Origin: Bemisia tabaci
Lineage: Eukaryota > Arthropoda > Insecta > Hemiptera > Aleyrodidae
Direction: 5' to 3'
NCBI RefSeq assembly: GCF_918797505.1
Contig: NC_092801.1
Coordinates: 23,250,116 to 23,314,115, forward strand
DNA length: 64,000 nt
Part shown: piece after piece, positions 44,396 to 53,967 of the stretch
Layout of the letters: each line of letters begins with the position of its first letter
How positions within the stretch are numbered: the first letter of the stretch is position 1
Notes under the pieces: model-generated
What the model saw: only the letters and a program-made list of their open reading frames with translations
What the model was told of the DNA's origin: nothing
Database searches by the model: none
Program-made: the position numbers and the translations under genes

Positions 44396-44890
44396 GGAGC
44401 ACATGGCCCCTCCAAGAATCGATACATTTCCATAGGTTTAAATGGAGAAAAAACAATGTTGCCGATTTGCTGGATCTACTAATGTTAAGAAACGACTACG
44501 AGCACGCGCCTTTGGCTCCTCAAGAATGAATACTTCAACCCTCTCTGTCATTATTCCTGCAGTTGTGTTCGCAACAGACCCATGCTCCATGAAGGCTATT
44601 TTGCGCTGGGTGTGAGGGACCCAATTCATGGAGGCAGACACAATTTGAGTTGAGGTGGAATGGGGCGCTCTCACTAGAATTCCACGGGGCCACAATTACA
44701 GTGTTAGTCTTCTCGTTGAGGCGACTCGCTGACACTCAACCCGTGAAGGACGCGAACTTTGTGAACGTTGCCAAAGTTCAAGCTCCACGAAATTCCTCTT
44801 CTGGTTCGAGTGTATTTGAATGTTGCTAGAAGCGCAATTGGACGTACTTATGCTAGAAGGAACTATGTGCAAGTGGAAAGATGAGCCCAA
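44396..44890. other. Unique segment with a family I half-end
   Basis: Two minus-strand open frames are unsupported. At 44840-44875 TTGGACGTACTTATGCTAGA and GGAACTATGTG form one arm of a family I foldback. Confidence 0.4.
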
Positions 44891-44892
44891 GA

Positions 44893-45140
44893 AGCAGTGA
44901 TCGCGATGAATGGCGATTTTATCGGTGGCAATATATCGAGATATTATCGCATTAAAAATTGCTACGTACGGCGATTAAATCTCTGCACATCGCAATTTTT
45001 GGTTCGATAAAATCGTGATCGAATTTTGTCCATAAAATCGAGATTAAATCGTCATTTACCGCGATTTTCATTTCGAAAATATCGCGATAAACAGTCGGGC
45101 GATAAAAGCGCGATTTTATCGCGATTTTAACAGAATGCCT
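44893..45140. repeat. Cluster of GCGATTTT / AAAATCGC motifs
   Basis: About 250 bp hold more than a dozen copies of ATCGC, CGATTTT, AAATCG and their complements, for example GCGCGATTTTATCGCGATTT and ATTTCGAAAATATCGCGAT. There is no single repeat period. I know of no family that matches. Confidence 0.65.
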
Positions 45141-45558
45141 GATTTTACTGTCTGCCTGCGACATATCGACCCTGGTAAAAATTGGCAGTAGAATCTGTGT
45201 TCCAAAATACCATAGACCTTAAGCCGGCCCTTAGATTTTCAATAGCTTCTATAGCCGGCTGCACAATTTCTTATAGCCTTTTATAACCGATGCCGATTAA
45301 GCAACAGCCAGGCGATAAAGTGTATGCTAAATGTTACTAATTACGGATGCTAGGACTCAGTGAGTTTTTGGACTACCGCTCTATTTTTGGGCCGTAGTAT
45401 CTCGATTTATTTTGCGCGGAAAGTTCCGTACTTTTGAAGGATGCCTGCCATTCCTAATATGATGGAGCGCCTTCAATTTCGTATGATACTGTGCAATACC
45501 TCTCGTGTGAAATAGTTGCTTCAAGCGCCGTGGCACGCTGCGGCGCGGCGGGCGGGCA

Positions 45559-45674
45559 GCCAGCGCGAAAAGCGCATTAGCGCCTACAAACCTAACGGGG
45601 ATACTTCACGCATTGCGCAATGCGTGAAGTATCCCTGTTAGGTTTGTAGGCGCTAGTGCGCGCTTATCGCTGGC
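45559..45674. repeat. 116-bp palindrome with no spacer
   Basis: Arms of 58 bp meet at TTGCGCAA. They read out as GGATACTTCACGCATTGCG and CGCAATGCGTGAAGTATCC, with a few mismatches further out. A single-arm relative (ATTAGCGCCTACAAGACCGC, CTTCACGCATTGCGC) occurs at 59205-59340. Confidence 0.85.
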
Positions 45675-45720
45675 AGCACGCCGCGCGCCGCGCTGCTCCG
45701 CTCTGTGTTAGGCTCCAATA

Positions 45721-46563
45721 TCTAAGCTCCAAGACCTCCTAATTTTGCGAAACTGGTAACGCTTAGTTCCAGCGTTCTACCGGGCCGATTTTCATGATTT
45801 TTGCGGCTATCGACGGGCAATTGTGTCTAGATAAGCCAACTCTTTTCAGATTTTCAAAATATGGCCCAGGTTTTTTTATATTACGTGGTAAAGTTGCGAA
45901 TTCTCCCATTTAAACAATGTAAATTTATACTTTTTGTCATAGTTCGTTTGAGCGTTCTACCGGGCCGATTTCCATGATTTTTGCGTAGATCGACAGGTAA
46001 TAGGCCCTCGATGAGCCCGCTCTAATCAGATTTTGGAAAAAGGACCCAGGTTATTTTAAAATCACGTTATAAAAGTGAGTGAGTTTACAGAATGCTCCGG
46101 TGCTGCTACCGCTATGCGCGGGAGGATGCGCAGTGGTCAAGGAGGTTGCGCAGTAGCTGTGTAGCCTGCGCATCAGCTCTACACTTATCTTCACAAGATT
46201 CGCTCCATAGTTCTTATGTAGAGCGGTGGCCGAGTCGTCTAAGATGCCGAGTGCGTCCACATTGAACACAATGTGGGATCGATCCCCGACTCATGAAATC
46301 TTAATTATTACCGGACTATCATTGTTCATTGATTTACTGCAATATTTCATCAATCAGTCATTCCAAAACGCGTCCTTTTAATTTTAAAGTAATTTTATGT
46401 AAAGTTTAAAATTAAAGTATACCTCATATCGTAATTTTTTAGGGGAAAAATAAAACTAACACTGATAGGAGGGTAAAAATAGGGCCGCGAAGCGGCACAT
46501 TGATGGCGCGGAGCGCCTTCAGGGGGTTGGGCCGCGTAGCGGCCAGGGGGCGTAGCCCCCTAG
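45721..46563 (+). mobile_element. Non-autonomous Helitron 2
   Basis: It starts TCTAAGCTCCAAGACC directly after an A and ends with the hairpin GGGGGCGTAGCCCCC then CTAG, followed by T. That is the Helitron rule of insertion between A and T without target duplication. It is homologous to 8960-9803. Two diverged internal units begin at ACCGGGCCGATTTTCATGA (about 45779) and ACCGGGCCGATTTCCATGA (about 45959). It encodes no Rep/helicase, so it depends on one supplied in trans. Confidence 0.88.
46218..46292 (+). pseudogene. tRNA-Leu/Ser-like sequence in Helitron 2
   Basis: GAGCGGTGGCCGAGTCGTCT and later GTGGGATCGATCCCCGACTC line up with the A-box and B-box regions of tRNA-Leu/Ser. The sequence here is closer to a tRNA D-arm (TGGCCGAGT) than the copy at 9231-9304. 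The T-loop is altered and acceptor pairing is poor, so it is not called a functional tRNA. Confidence 0.6.
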
Positions 46564-46984
46564 TACTCGTATAATCTCGCGGAGTTAGCGTTTTTCAACT
46601 CATGATTTTGAAATGTTTGCACATCCTGTAAGGATTATTCTCATTTTAATTGATGAAAAAAATATGTATTAAAGGAAAATATAATGTGTGTTTTGTAAAT
46701 ATTATGGTGGTTCCGTATCAAACTTATGATTTCCAAAGCACACGAATTTCTACACAATTTCTTATAGCCTTTTATAGCCGATGGCGATAAAGTGTAAAGC
46801 CCGGTGATAGGAACTATAGCCCGGCTGTATACTTTTTTATCGCTTCGTATAGCCCGGCTATATGATTTGCTCCGCTTTCTACAGCCAGCTGTATGATTTT
46901 CTATTGCCTTCTTTAGCCGGCTATAAGAATTCCTATTGTATTTTAAAACGCAGCTCCTAACGCCAATTTTTACCAGGGGATCTA

Positions 46985-47160
46985 TGAAATGACGTAGCCC
47001 CTAAATTAGTCTATCTTGACAAAAAGAATTAGAATTTCATTCTAAGTGAAAATATTCGACTATTTCCCTAGTCATTGAACAAAATGCCCGGTTTTACCGT
47101 TCGCCTGCGACATACCGATCCATCGAATGACGTAGCCACAAAATTACTCTATCGCGACCA
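46985..47160 (+). repeat. Diverged tandem duplicate flanking the TATAGCC element
   Basis: ATGAAATGACGTAGCCCCTA (46983) recurs as ATCGAATGACGTAGCCACAA (47121). TTTTACCGTTCGCCTGCGAC (47090) matches TTTTACTGTCTGCCTGCGAC (45143), on the other side of the element. Confidence 0.55.
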
Positions 47161-47460
47161 GTGTTCGAAACTCACCTTTGAGTTTCAGAAGCCATGCCCA
47201 TCAAGCTCGATTTTTAGGGGTCAAATTGACTTTATCACGGCGCATTTAGTGAAAAGTTAGACCCAAGATGTTGTAGGTGCAGAAATAATATCTGTAACTT
47301 GAGGAGGAGAAATGCTCCAAAAATCATCCAACCAAAAAATTAGGATTTTTTTTTCGGGGGGGGGGGGGGGATTGGGGATTTTTAGGGGCCACGATGGAGC
47401 AGAGCCTTCATTTTTTAGGCGCCATGACCGATTTCTTGGTCGTGTTTGGCGCGTTGGCGC

Positions 47461-47865
47461 TAGAGCACCTTTAAGAGAGTATGGCCTCTGGGCCCCATGG
47501 AGTGGCTTAGGACCCAAAAATTGCGGTGCTTTGTTTTGGTTTATGAAGATGGGAGGGGGATCATCGCCAACTTTTGACGGTTATCACCAACCGCACTTGC
47601 TGCCAACCTTACTACGTCCAAGATAATTTTTCTCGAAAATTGCACACGATAAGCCGTAAAAATATGTAAAGAAGTCGCGATAGTGCATTTGGGTAAATTT
47701 TTTGTTACGATAAGCAAAGAAAACTACATTTTGAGTCATTTTGCTTTACATTAACTTATGGCGTCCGCCATTTTTGGGTCCTAAGGGCAACATTCAGCCT
47801 AAAATGGCTGAGCCAATCAGAGGTGGTAACACCAGTGGCCATACTCTCTTAATATAGGTACTGTA
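47461..47865. mobile_element. hAT-like family E MITE, 8-bp TSD
   Basis: TAGAGCACCTTTAAGAGAG to CTCTTAATATAGGTACTGTA, with GTTGGCGC duplicated exactly (47453-47460, 47866-47873). Same body as 6395-6799. Confidence 0.92.
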
Positions 47866-47873
47866 GTTGGCGC

Positions 47874-48290
47874 CTGTGAGTTTCGAACCCTGATCCCGAC
47901 GAGGGTTGGAAATCGACGGCGAGAAGGCAACGCCGAGGCATGGGACACGGTTTGGCGCTTGACACGGGTGGAATCGATTTGAAGTTTAATTAGTTAGGTA
48001 CTAATTGAATCCTTTCCTCGGACGGTGGTCGCGGAATTCGGGGCCAGCGCCCGGGCGCCCGGTGCGGTGTTTGCAAAGGCGCCCGCTCGAAATTCGATAT
48101 TTTAAGAAGGACCGGCCTCTCGGCCTCCCGCCCGCGGTTACTTGTCGTCCCCACGAGTGAAACAATAGAATGACGTCGGTCGTCATTTAATGATTCCATC
48201 GGGGTCGCAGATTCCCCGGTCCCTTCGCGTTCTTCGAAGGCGACGCCGCACAAAGGATCGAGTCAATTACAGAAGTCGGACATGAAATTA
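47874..48290. other. GC-rich unique segment, family D scrap
   Basis: Minus-strand frames across 47990-48253 have no recognisable features. From 48248 a family D left end (GCACAAAGGATCGAGTCAAT) begins and stops near 48290. Confidence 0.4.
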
Positions 48291-48478
48291 TTGACTCACG
48301 GAAAAAAAAGCATGAGGTTGTTGGATGATATGGACATTTCCAATTAATGGTAGTAGTACCCCAATTAATTATGGTAGTGCCCCAATAAATCAGGTAACTA
48401 ACCCAAATGTTGCGGTACTACCCTAACTAGAGTTGCGTCCAAACGATTTCTAAGAGTCTTTTGGATGATCGGTTTCAA

Positions 48479-48702
48479 TTTTACAAACACGGAAAAAAAT
48501 GTTGGGTAGCATTTACCATACTCTGGTTAAAAAACGGCACAACCAGGGAGTATGGTAACTTCCACCAAAATTATTGTCACAATAAGGAAAAATCTTGTTA
48601 CTCTCACGATAATTTTGATGAAAGTTACCATACTCTCTGTACTCTCTGTCTAGCGCCGTTTATTAACCAGAATGGCAAATGCTACCTAATTTTTTTCCCG
48701 TG
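48479..48702. mobile_element. Inverted-repeat element, CACGGAAAAAAATGTTGGGT ends
   Basis: CACGGAAAAAAATGTTGGGT mirrors ACCTAATTTTTTTCCCGTG. The arms continue through AGCATTTACCATACTCTGGT / CCAGAATGGCAAATGCT. The central pair is CACCAAAATTATTG / CGATAATTTTGATG. A second, different start of the same type lies at 48298. Confidence 0.75.
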
Positions 48703-48716
48703 AAGGACGGAGGCTT

Positions 48717-48807
48717 CTCTCAAAAGGAATTTCCGCTCAGACGCTTCTGAGCTTGTTTTCTCAGAACTTCATTTTTGCCTTTACTGCTCTCTTTGCTATC
48801 ACGGCAG
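48717..48807. mobile_element. Family C right end
   Basis: CTCAGAACTTCATTTTTGCC and CTCTCTTTGCTATCACGGCA match the right end of 7339-7902. Confidence 0.7.
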
Positions 48808-49516
48808 TCTGGTGCAGGGTATTCGATCGTAAAAAATCATATCCGATGCCTTTCTTCAGTATAGATTCGATTTCGAGCCTCGCACCAAGTTGATATTTAG
48901 CGATATGGCAACGGCATGGTGTGTGCGCGGAGAGCTCGTATAGGAGCCTTTTCAGGTGGATTTGTTGAACATGAATATAAAGTATATCAACATGCACACA
49001 ATGGACGGGACAAGGGGGCGAGTTACGGCTGTCGGCGGAGGAGGCAAGTGGCTCCGTTATTATGTGGGAAGACATCAAAACGTGACTCTTGCAACTTTCC
49101 CAGAGCCTTGATCCCGGGTCGCGTCGCGCCGCGGTGTGGTGTGGTGTCTGCTCGCCGAACGTGGGCACAACATCGCGCATTACCCCGACTTTATTCCGGG
49201 TTCTCCTCCTTTTTTTTAGAAAATCATATCGAACGATATATCGAAGATCGATGAACAAAGATCCACGTCCTCCCTTTTATCCCGGTTAATATCAATACAT
49301 CCCGTTTTATCCCTGTCTACACTGTTGTATATCGGATGATACATAGATGATCAATAAACAAAGATCGATATCCTCCTTTTTATCCCGGTTAGGTGATTCG
49401 ATGGACGCCATATTCTGTGTCAGAACGGCATGCGATATATCGCATCAATTGGTCCCATTTTTTCAGCTACTCCTCATTTTTTCTCCATTTTTGAGATCGC
49501 AATTCTGTTGTCAGGA
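48808..49516. other. Unique segment, no gene supported
   Basis: Open frames on both strands (48761-49258) are long for the composition but lack splice sites and known domains. The motif GATATATCG recurs at 49221 and 49433. Confidence 0.35.
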
Positions 49517-49708
49517 GACTAAAGCACTCACTTACCAATTTTAGCAAAGAAACTCAACGTAATAAAGGCGTGGTTTTATTAGAGAGAAAACATCGCATTC
49601 GATACTGATATCGAAACTTCACTCGAATGCGATATTTTCTCTCTGGAAAAACCAAGCCTTCATTACGTTGAATTTCTCGTGTGAAAATTGGTAAGTGAAT
49701 GCTTTAGT
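49517..49708. mobile_element. 192-bp hairpin element
   Basis: GACTAAAGCACTCACTTACC mirrors GGTAAGTGAATGCTTTAGT. AACGTAATAAAGGCGTGGTT mirrors AACCAAGCCTTCATTACGTT. The loop lies near 49610. Confidence 0.82.
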
Positions 49709-50412
49709 CAGGCCGGCCACATCCCATCTCGGGCCCTGGTACCAGTTTTAAGGTCCGGGCCCCAAGCACGGATGGGGGGGGGGGGGGGTCCGAGGGGCAT
49801 CCCCCCCGAGAAATTTTGGAATTTATACGACTAATTGGACGCATTTTGAAGCTTCCATAAAGAATTTTTTCCATCAATTTCTGCGGAATAATTATGTTTT
49901 TTTTTATACTTTCAGGACAAAATACTCGCGAATTGTTGCTTTCAAAACATCTGGAAATTTTTTATTTTTTTTTTTTTTGGGGGGGGGGGCATATGATACT
50001 ATTTTAAATTCTATGAGGGCCAGGCCCCCCTGGACTCCCCTTTGTTTGTCTATGGGAAGGGAGTTGAGCCATGAGCCATTGAAGTCGAGGATGCCCGGAC
50101 TGGAGACCCGGACGACGGAAGAAAATGAGACGCAGTTACTAAAAGTATCCCTCTGTACTGAAAATCTTGAAAATAGATAGAAATTTTCCAAAAAGTATAC
50201 TTCTTTGAAAAAAGAAGAATTCTACAGTGCCCCAGCGTGTTTCTGAAAATATATTCACCTTTTGCGAGATTTTTAGGGTAAATTTTTCACTTTTTCTTAC
50301 GAAACAAGGGTTGCATGTGAATTCGTAGTGGTTCTTCATGGGTAACACGGGCCCCCTCCGGGGCCCAGGCCCCGGTACCAGGGACCCAATATCCCCCCTT
50401 GTGGCGGGCCTG
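49709..50412. mobile_element. Family K element, reversed copy
   Basis: CAGGCCGGCCACA to TGTGGCGGGCCTG with the same GC-rich subterminal blocks (TCTCGGGCCCTGGTACC) as 15129-15751, in the opposite orientation. Target duplication not seen; the left side abuts the hairpin element and the right side abuts the tandem array. Confidence 0.8.
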
Positions 50413-51520
50413 CCTTCATGCACGCTGAGCTTGTCGATTTCCTCTGAAATTTTTGCAGTGGTGAATGCATAGCTGAAGTGCGCTTCAGCTAGAATTGTAT
50501 TTACAAATGGGTGGTTCTTCTATGAGGATTAAAAATAAACAAGTCGCACGGAATATAACAAAAGAATATGAACTATGCAAAACGATAATCTGGGTATCGG
50601 AACTTGGCTGATTTGAAAACGCCTTCAAATGCGGCGTGATACCCTACGCATTCCGGAGAGTTAAAATAGTTGTATCATTGCGCCTTAGAAATTCGATGGA
50701 AGATTACAATTGAAATAGCCTTCATGCCCGCTGGCCTTTTCGATTTCCGTTAACATTTTTGCAGTCATGAATGTGCTCAAGTGCGCATCAGCTAGAATTG
50801 TATTTAGCAAATGAGTGGTTTTTATAGGAGGATTATAATTAAACAAGTGGTTAGAAATGGAAACGAAATAATATGAACTATGCAGAACGATAATCCGGGT
50901 ATCGGAACTTGGCTGATTTGAAAACGCCTTCAAATGCGGCGTGATACCTCACGCATTCCGGAGAGTTAAAATAGTTGTATCATTGCGCCGTAAGAATGTG
51001 ACGGAAGATTACAATTGAAATAGCCTTCATATACGCTGGCCTTTTCGATTTCCGTTAACATTTTTGCAGTCATGAATGCACATCAGCTAGAATTGTATTT
51101 AGCAAATGGGTGGTATATATAGGAGGATTATAATGAAACAAGTGGTTAGAAATGGAAACAAAATAATATGAACTATTCAAAGCGATTATTCCGAAAATGG
51201 AACTTGGCTGTTTTGAAAACGCCTTCAAATGCGGCGTGATACCTCACGCATTCCGGAGATTTCAAATAGTTGTAGCATTGCACCGTAAGAATGTGACGGA
51301 AGATTTAAATGGAAATAGCCTCTATGCACGCTGGGCGTGTCGATTTCCTTCGACATTTTTGCGCTGGTGAATGCATAGCCGAAGTGCGCTCCAGCTAGAA
51401 TTGTATTTAGCAAATTGGTGGTTTTTCTACGAGGATTTAATATAAGCAAATCGCACGGAATATAACAAAAGAATATGAACTATGCAAAACGATCATCCGG
51501 GTATCGGAACTTGGCTGTTT
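50413..51520. repeat. Tandem array of about 300-bp units
   Basis: GGAACTTGGCTG starts recur near 50599, 50904, 51199 and 51506, giving periods of about 305, 295 and 307 bp. Each unit has ACGCCTTCAAATGCGGCGTG, CCTCACGCATTCCGGAGA, GTTGTATCATTGCGCC and CAGCTAGAATTGTATTTA. About 3.7 units. Single diverged copies lie at 3985, 29640, 40125 and 45440. Confidence 0.88.
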
Positions 51521-51894
51521 CCAGGCCTTCAAACCAAAACATCGGGACACTAATTATATACCCGTTTGGATATTCTCCTGATCTCATAAAAACAATTTCC
51601 CGCTCTCTGAGACCGGCGCTAATCGCCTCGAGGAAGAGTAGAGGTGTTTCATTCAGCGAGTAGGTCTCAATTTAAAAGATAAATCAATCAATCTTCTCCT
51701 CCCCCCCTCCCCCCACCGCTTCGCGTCTCGCCGCCCGTTTCCGCCGTGAAAACTCAAACTCGGCGACCTCCTTTTTCCCGCGCATGCAAATGCCCTGCAA
51801 ACTCTGCCCGGTCCGCCTCTCCATTATCACCTCCTCAACACTTTTTTTTCCCGAACAAATTAACGGGGGAATGCGACGAGGTGCGTGCGTTGTT
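51521..51894. other. GC-rich unique segment
   Basis: C-rich DNA (CTCCTCCCCCCCTCCCCCCA) and CpG-rich sequence. No supported gene. Confidence 0.35.
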
Positions 51895-51902
51895 GCCACG
51901 AT

Positions 51903-52324
51903 TAGAGTACCTTTATAGACAGAGTATGGCCATTGGTATCTTTTTACTACAGGAAAACTGTTCCGCTTTTTGATTGGTCAACGAGTTTTTAGGCTTCATT
52001 ATGCTCTTACGGCCGTAAATAAACAAACAAGAGGGCGGCTCACCGTAACATCGATAAGAAGCTAAATTTCACAAAAATTTCAATTATACGGCAGTAACAA
52101 TTTAAACTAGCATATCTACGAATAACACACGAAAATATTGTTAAATCGCCTTTCACCTTTATCACAGGAGGATGTAAGATGTGCATAACCTCAAACTTGC
52201 TTGCTGATAACAGCCATCTTGTTTGTTTATTTACGGCTGTAAGAACATCGCGTCAGCCTATTTTCACGCGACCAATGAAAAACCGGAACAGAAATGGCCA
52301 TACTCTGTCTATAAAGGTACTCTA
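51903..52324. mobile_element. hAT-like family E MITE, 8-bp TSD
   Basis: TAGAGTACCTTTATAGACAG mirrors CTGTCTATAAAGGTACTCTA. GCCACGAT is duplicated exactly at 51895-51902 and 52325-52332. The arms extend through GTAAATAAACAAACAAGAGG / CTTGTTTGTTTATTTAC. Confidence 0.93.
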
Positions 52325-52467
52325 GCCACGATGTAAGGCGCTCTTCATTTTCATTGTCGTCAATTTACAGCGCGCTTTTCAAAATATGTTGATTATTTTT
52401 TAGATTTTTCATCTTTTTTTATTTACGTTAATCTTAGTCCTCTTAGTATTGTTCCTCTGGTCCTCCA

Positions 52468-52624
52468 TCTTCTTTTTCTTCTGATTCTCCTCCTGTATGC
52501 TCCTTTCTTCCGCCTTTTCCTCTTTGTCTTGGTCATGCTAAGCAAAGACGGACCCACATGGGGGCTATGATAGTATATAGTAAATAAAGGGAGCCTATAT
52601 AGCCGCTATATAGGCTCCCTTAAT
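52468..52624 (+). repeat. Direct repeat, copy 1, ending in a perfect palindrome
   Basis: CTTCTGATTCTCCTCCTGTA, GGTCATGCTAAGCAAAGACG and ACATGGGGGCTAT lead into AAGGGAGCCTATATAGC and its mirror GCTATATAGGCTCCCTT. Copy 2 is at 53576-53723, about 1.1 kb away, in the same orientation. Confidence 0.85.
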
Positions 52625-53575
52625 TGGGCGCTTCTGGGTACCAGATGCGCCCTTTCCAACCGTTCGACTCCCCCCCGATGTAACATGTACTATACTACAT
52701 GCCCTTTTGCCTTATGGGTAATGACGCCATTCTGGTACACCCGGGAAAATTTGATTTTTTTCTGCATCTGGTATTCGTAAAAGTTTTCGTGAAATGTTTT
52801 GCTTTTAAGCATAACAATCTCGCACGGACGTATTACCTGGTTAAAGTATTTTAGGGCCTCCTTATGCTTTAAATACTTATATCCGAGGCAGTACTTTCAG
52901 ATCGATTTGAAAATATTACGAACAGTCACGTGATCTCTTCATTTTAGTGACGTATTACTGTGCTACTTTGTGATTGGTTCATTTTCTTGGCGCAGCATCG
53001 ACACGTCAGCTGTTTGCGGCATTGAGCGGAAGGTTTAAGGTTATGTCATGGACCAAGAGAATGAATAAGGACCCCCAACTCCAGTTAGCGGAGACATTAG
53101 CGCTGCCTGCGTTCACGCCGTGAATATGGGTCCAGCCAGCGCCGATGTCACCGCCGGCCGGCCGGTCCCTCTCTTCTCCGCGACCCGCGCTTCCCCACCC
53201 ACTGCTGAACTCCTCTTCACGCGGCCCCCGCTCCCCCGCGACCTGCGCGCCCTACCTCGCGGCGTCGCGACGCCGCTGTCCGCTAGATCGCGTTGACGCA
53301 CCAGCTTTAGAGGTTCCGCCGCTCTTTCCCGTCGTCTGATTTACAGTGCATCCTTTATGTTTCCATTCACCACCAACTAAATTCATCACAAAGTACTTGT
53401 GGAAAGTTTCAGATCTTCGCGATCGATCTGAAGTTTTAAGGGTTTTGCGGTTAAAGAATCCCACTTTAAATTCCAGCTTCGTCAGTCTTCGGGTACAAAG
53501 TTGGTAGTAATATGCTACGTCAAAGAAGCGCCCTTCAACGCTTGGGCGTTGGAAACTGCTTGTTTTTTCTTGTCT
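52625..53575. other. DNA between the direct repeats; CpG-rich core
   Basis: The segment 53100-53340 is strongly CpG-rich (CACCGCCGGCCGGCCGG). Open frames here are unsupported. A reverse transcriptase or LTR signature is absent. Confidence 0.4.
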
Positions 53576-53723
53576 CTTCTTTTTCTTCTGATTCTCCTTC
53601 TGTATGCTCCTTTCTTCCGCCTTTTCTTCTTCGTCTTGGTCATGCTAAGCAGAGACGGACCTACATGGGGGCTATATAGTAAATTAAGGGAGCCTATATA
53701 GCCGCTATATAGGCTCCCTTAAT
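53576..53723 (+). repeat. Direct repeat, copy 2
   Basis: CTTCTGATTCTCCTTCTGTA through the palindrome AAGGGAGCCTATATAGC / GCTATATAGGCTCCCTT. A few mismatches from copy 1. Confidence 0.85.
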
Positions 53724-53801
53724 TTATCTTTGTCTTCGATGTGGGGAGTTTCAAGATCTAGATATTGCTTTCGGAATTTATGTATAGTTTCGGAATAGTT
53801 T

Positions 53802-53807
53802 TTTATT
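53802..53807 (-). terminator. AATAAA poly(A) signal of the secreted-protein gene
   Basis: TTTATT on the plus strand is AATAAA on the minus strand, about 160 bases past the stop codon at 53968-53970. No competing genes lie between. Confidence 0.5.
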
Positions 53808-53967
53808 ATTACAATTCAGCTTGAAAAATAAGCTTTGATAGCTAAGAAAACTGACTAAAATAAAATATAACATTAATGTCTCAATCGATTAGAGGTTTCA
53901 TGTGATCAAATTATCATTTCCTGGTGCAGTTCGGTTTTGAATGAGGATATTTGGCATTTCGCTTGAC

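Larger units (their letters stand above)
45170..46979. mobile_element. TATAGCC-rich element broken by a Helitron and other DNA
   Basis: CCCTGGTAAAAATTGGC at the left mirrors GCCAATTTTTACCAGGG at the right. The outer 130 and 230 bp carry many TATAGCCGGCTATA-like words (CTTCTATAGCCGGCTG, CGTATAGCCCGGCTATATGA). The middle is foreign: a satellite scrap, a 116-bp palindrome and Helitron 2. Confidence 0.7.

Noticed and set aside
48761..49258. Long overlapping open frames on both strands (165 and 112 codons)
   Set aside because: There is no splice support, domain or signal peptide. The minus-strand frame also runs into the family C end at 48761-48807.
52468..53723. LTR retrotransposon bounded by the two direct repeats
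   Set aside because: The repeats do not begin TG and end CA, and no primer-binding site, polypurine tract or gag/pol sequence lies between them.
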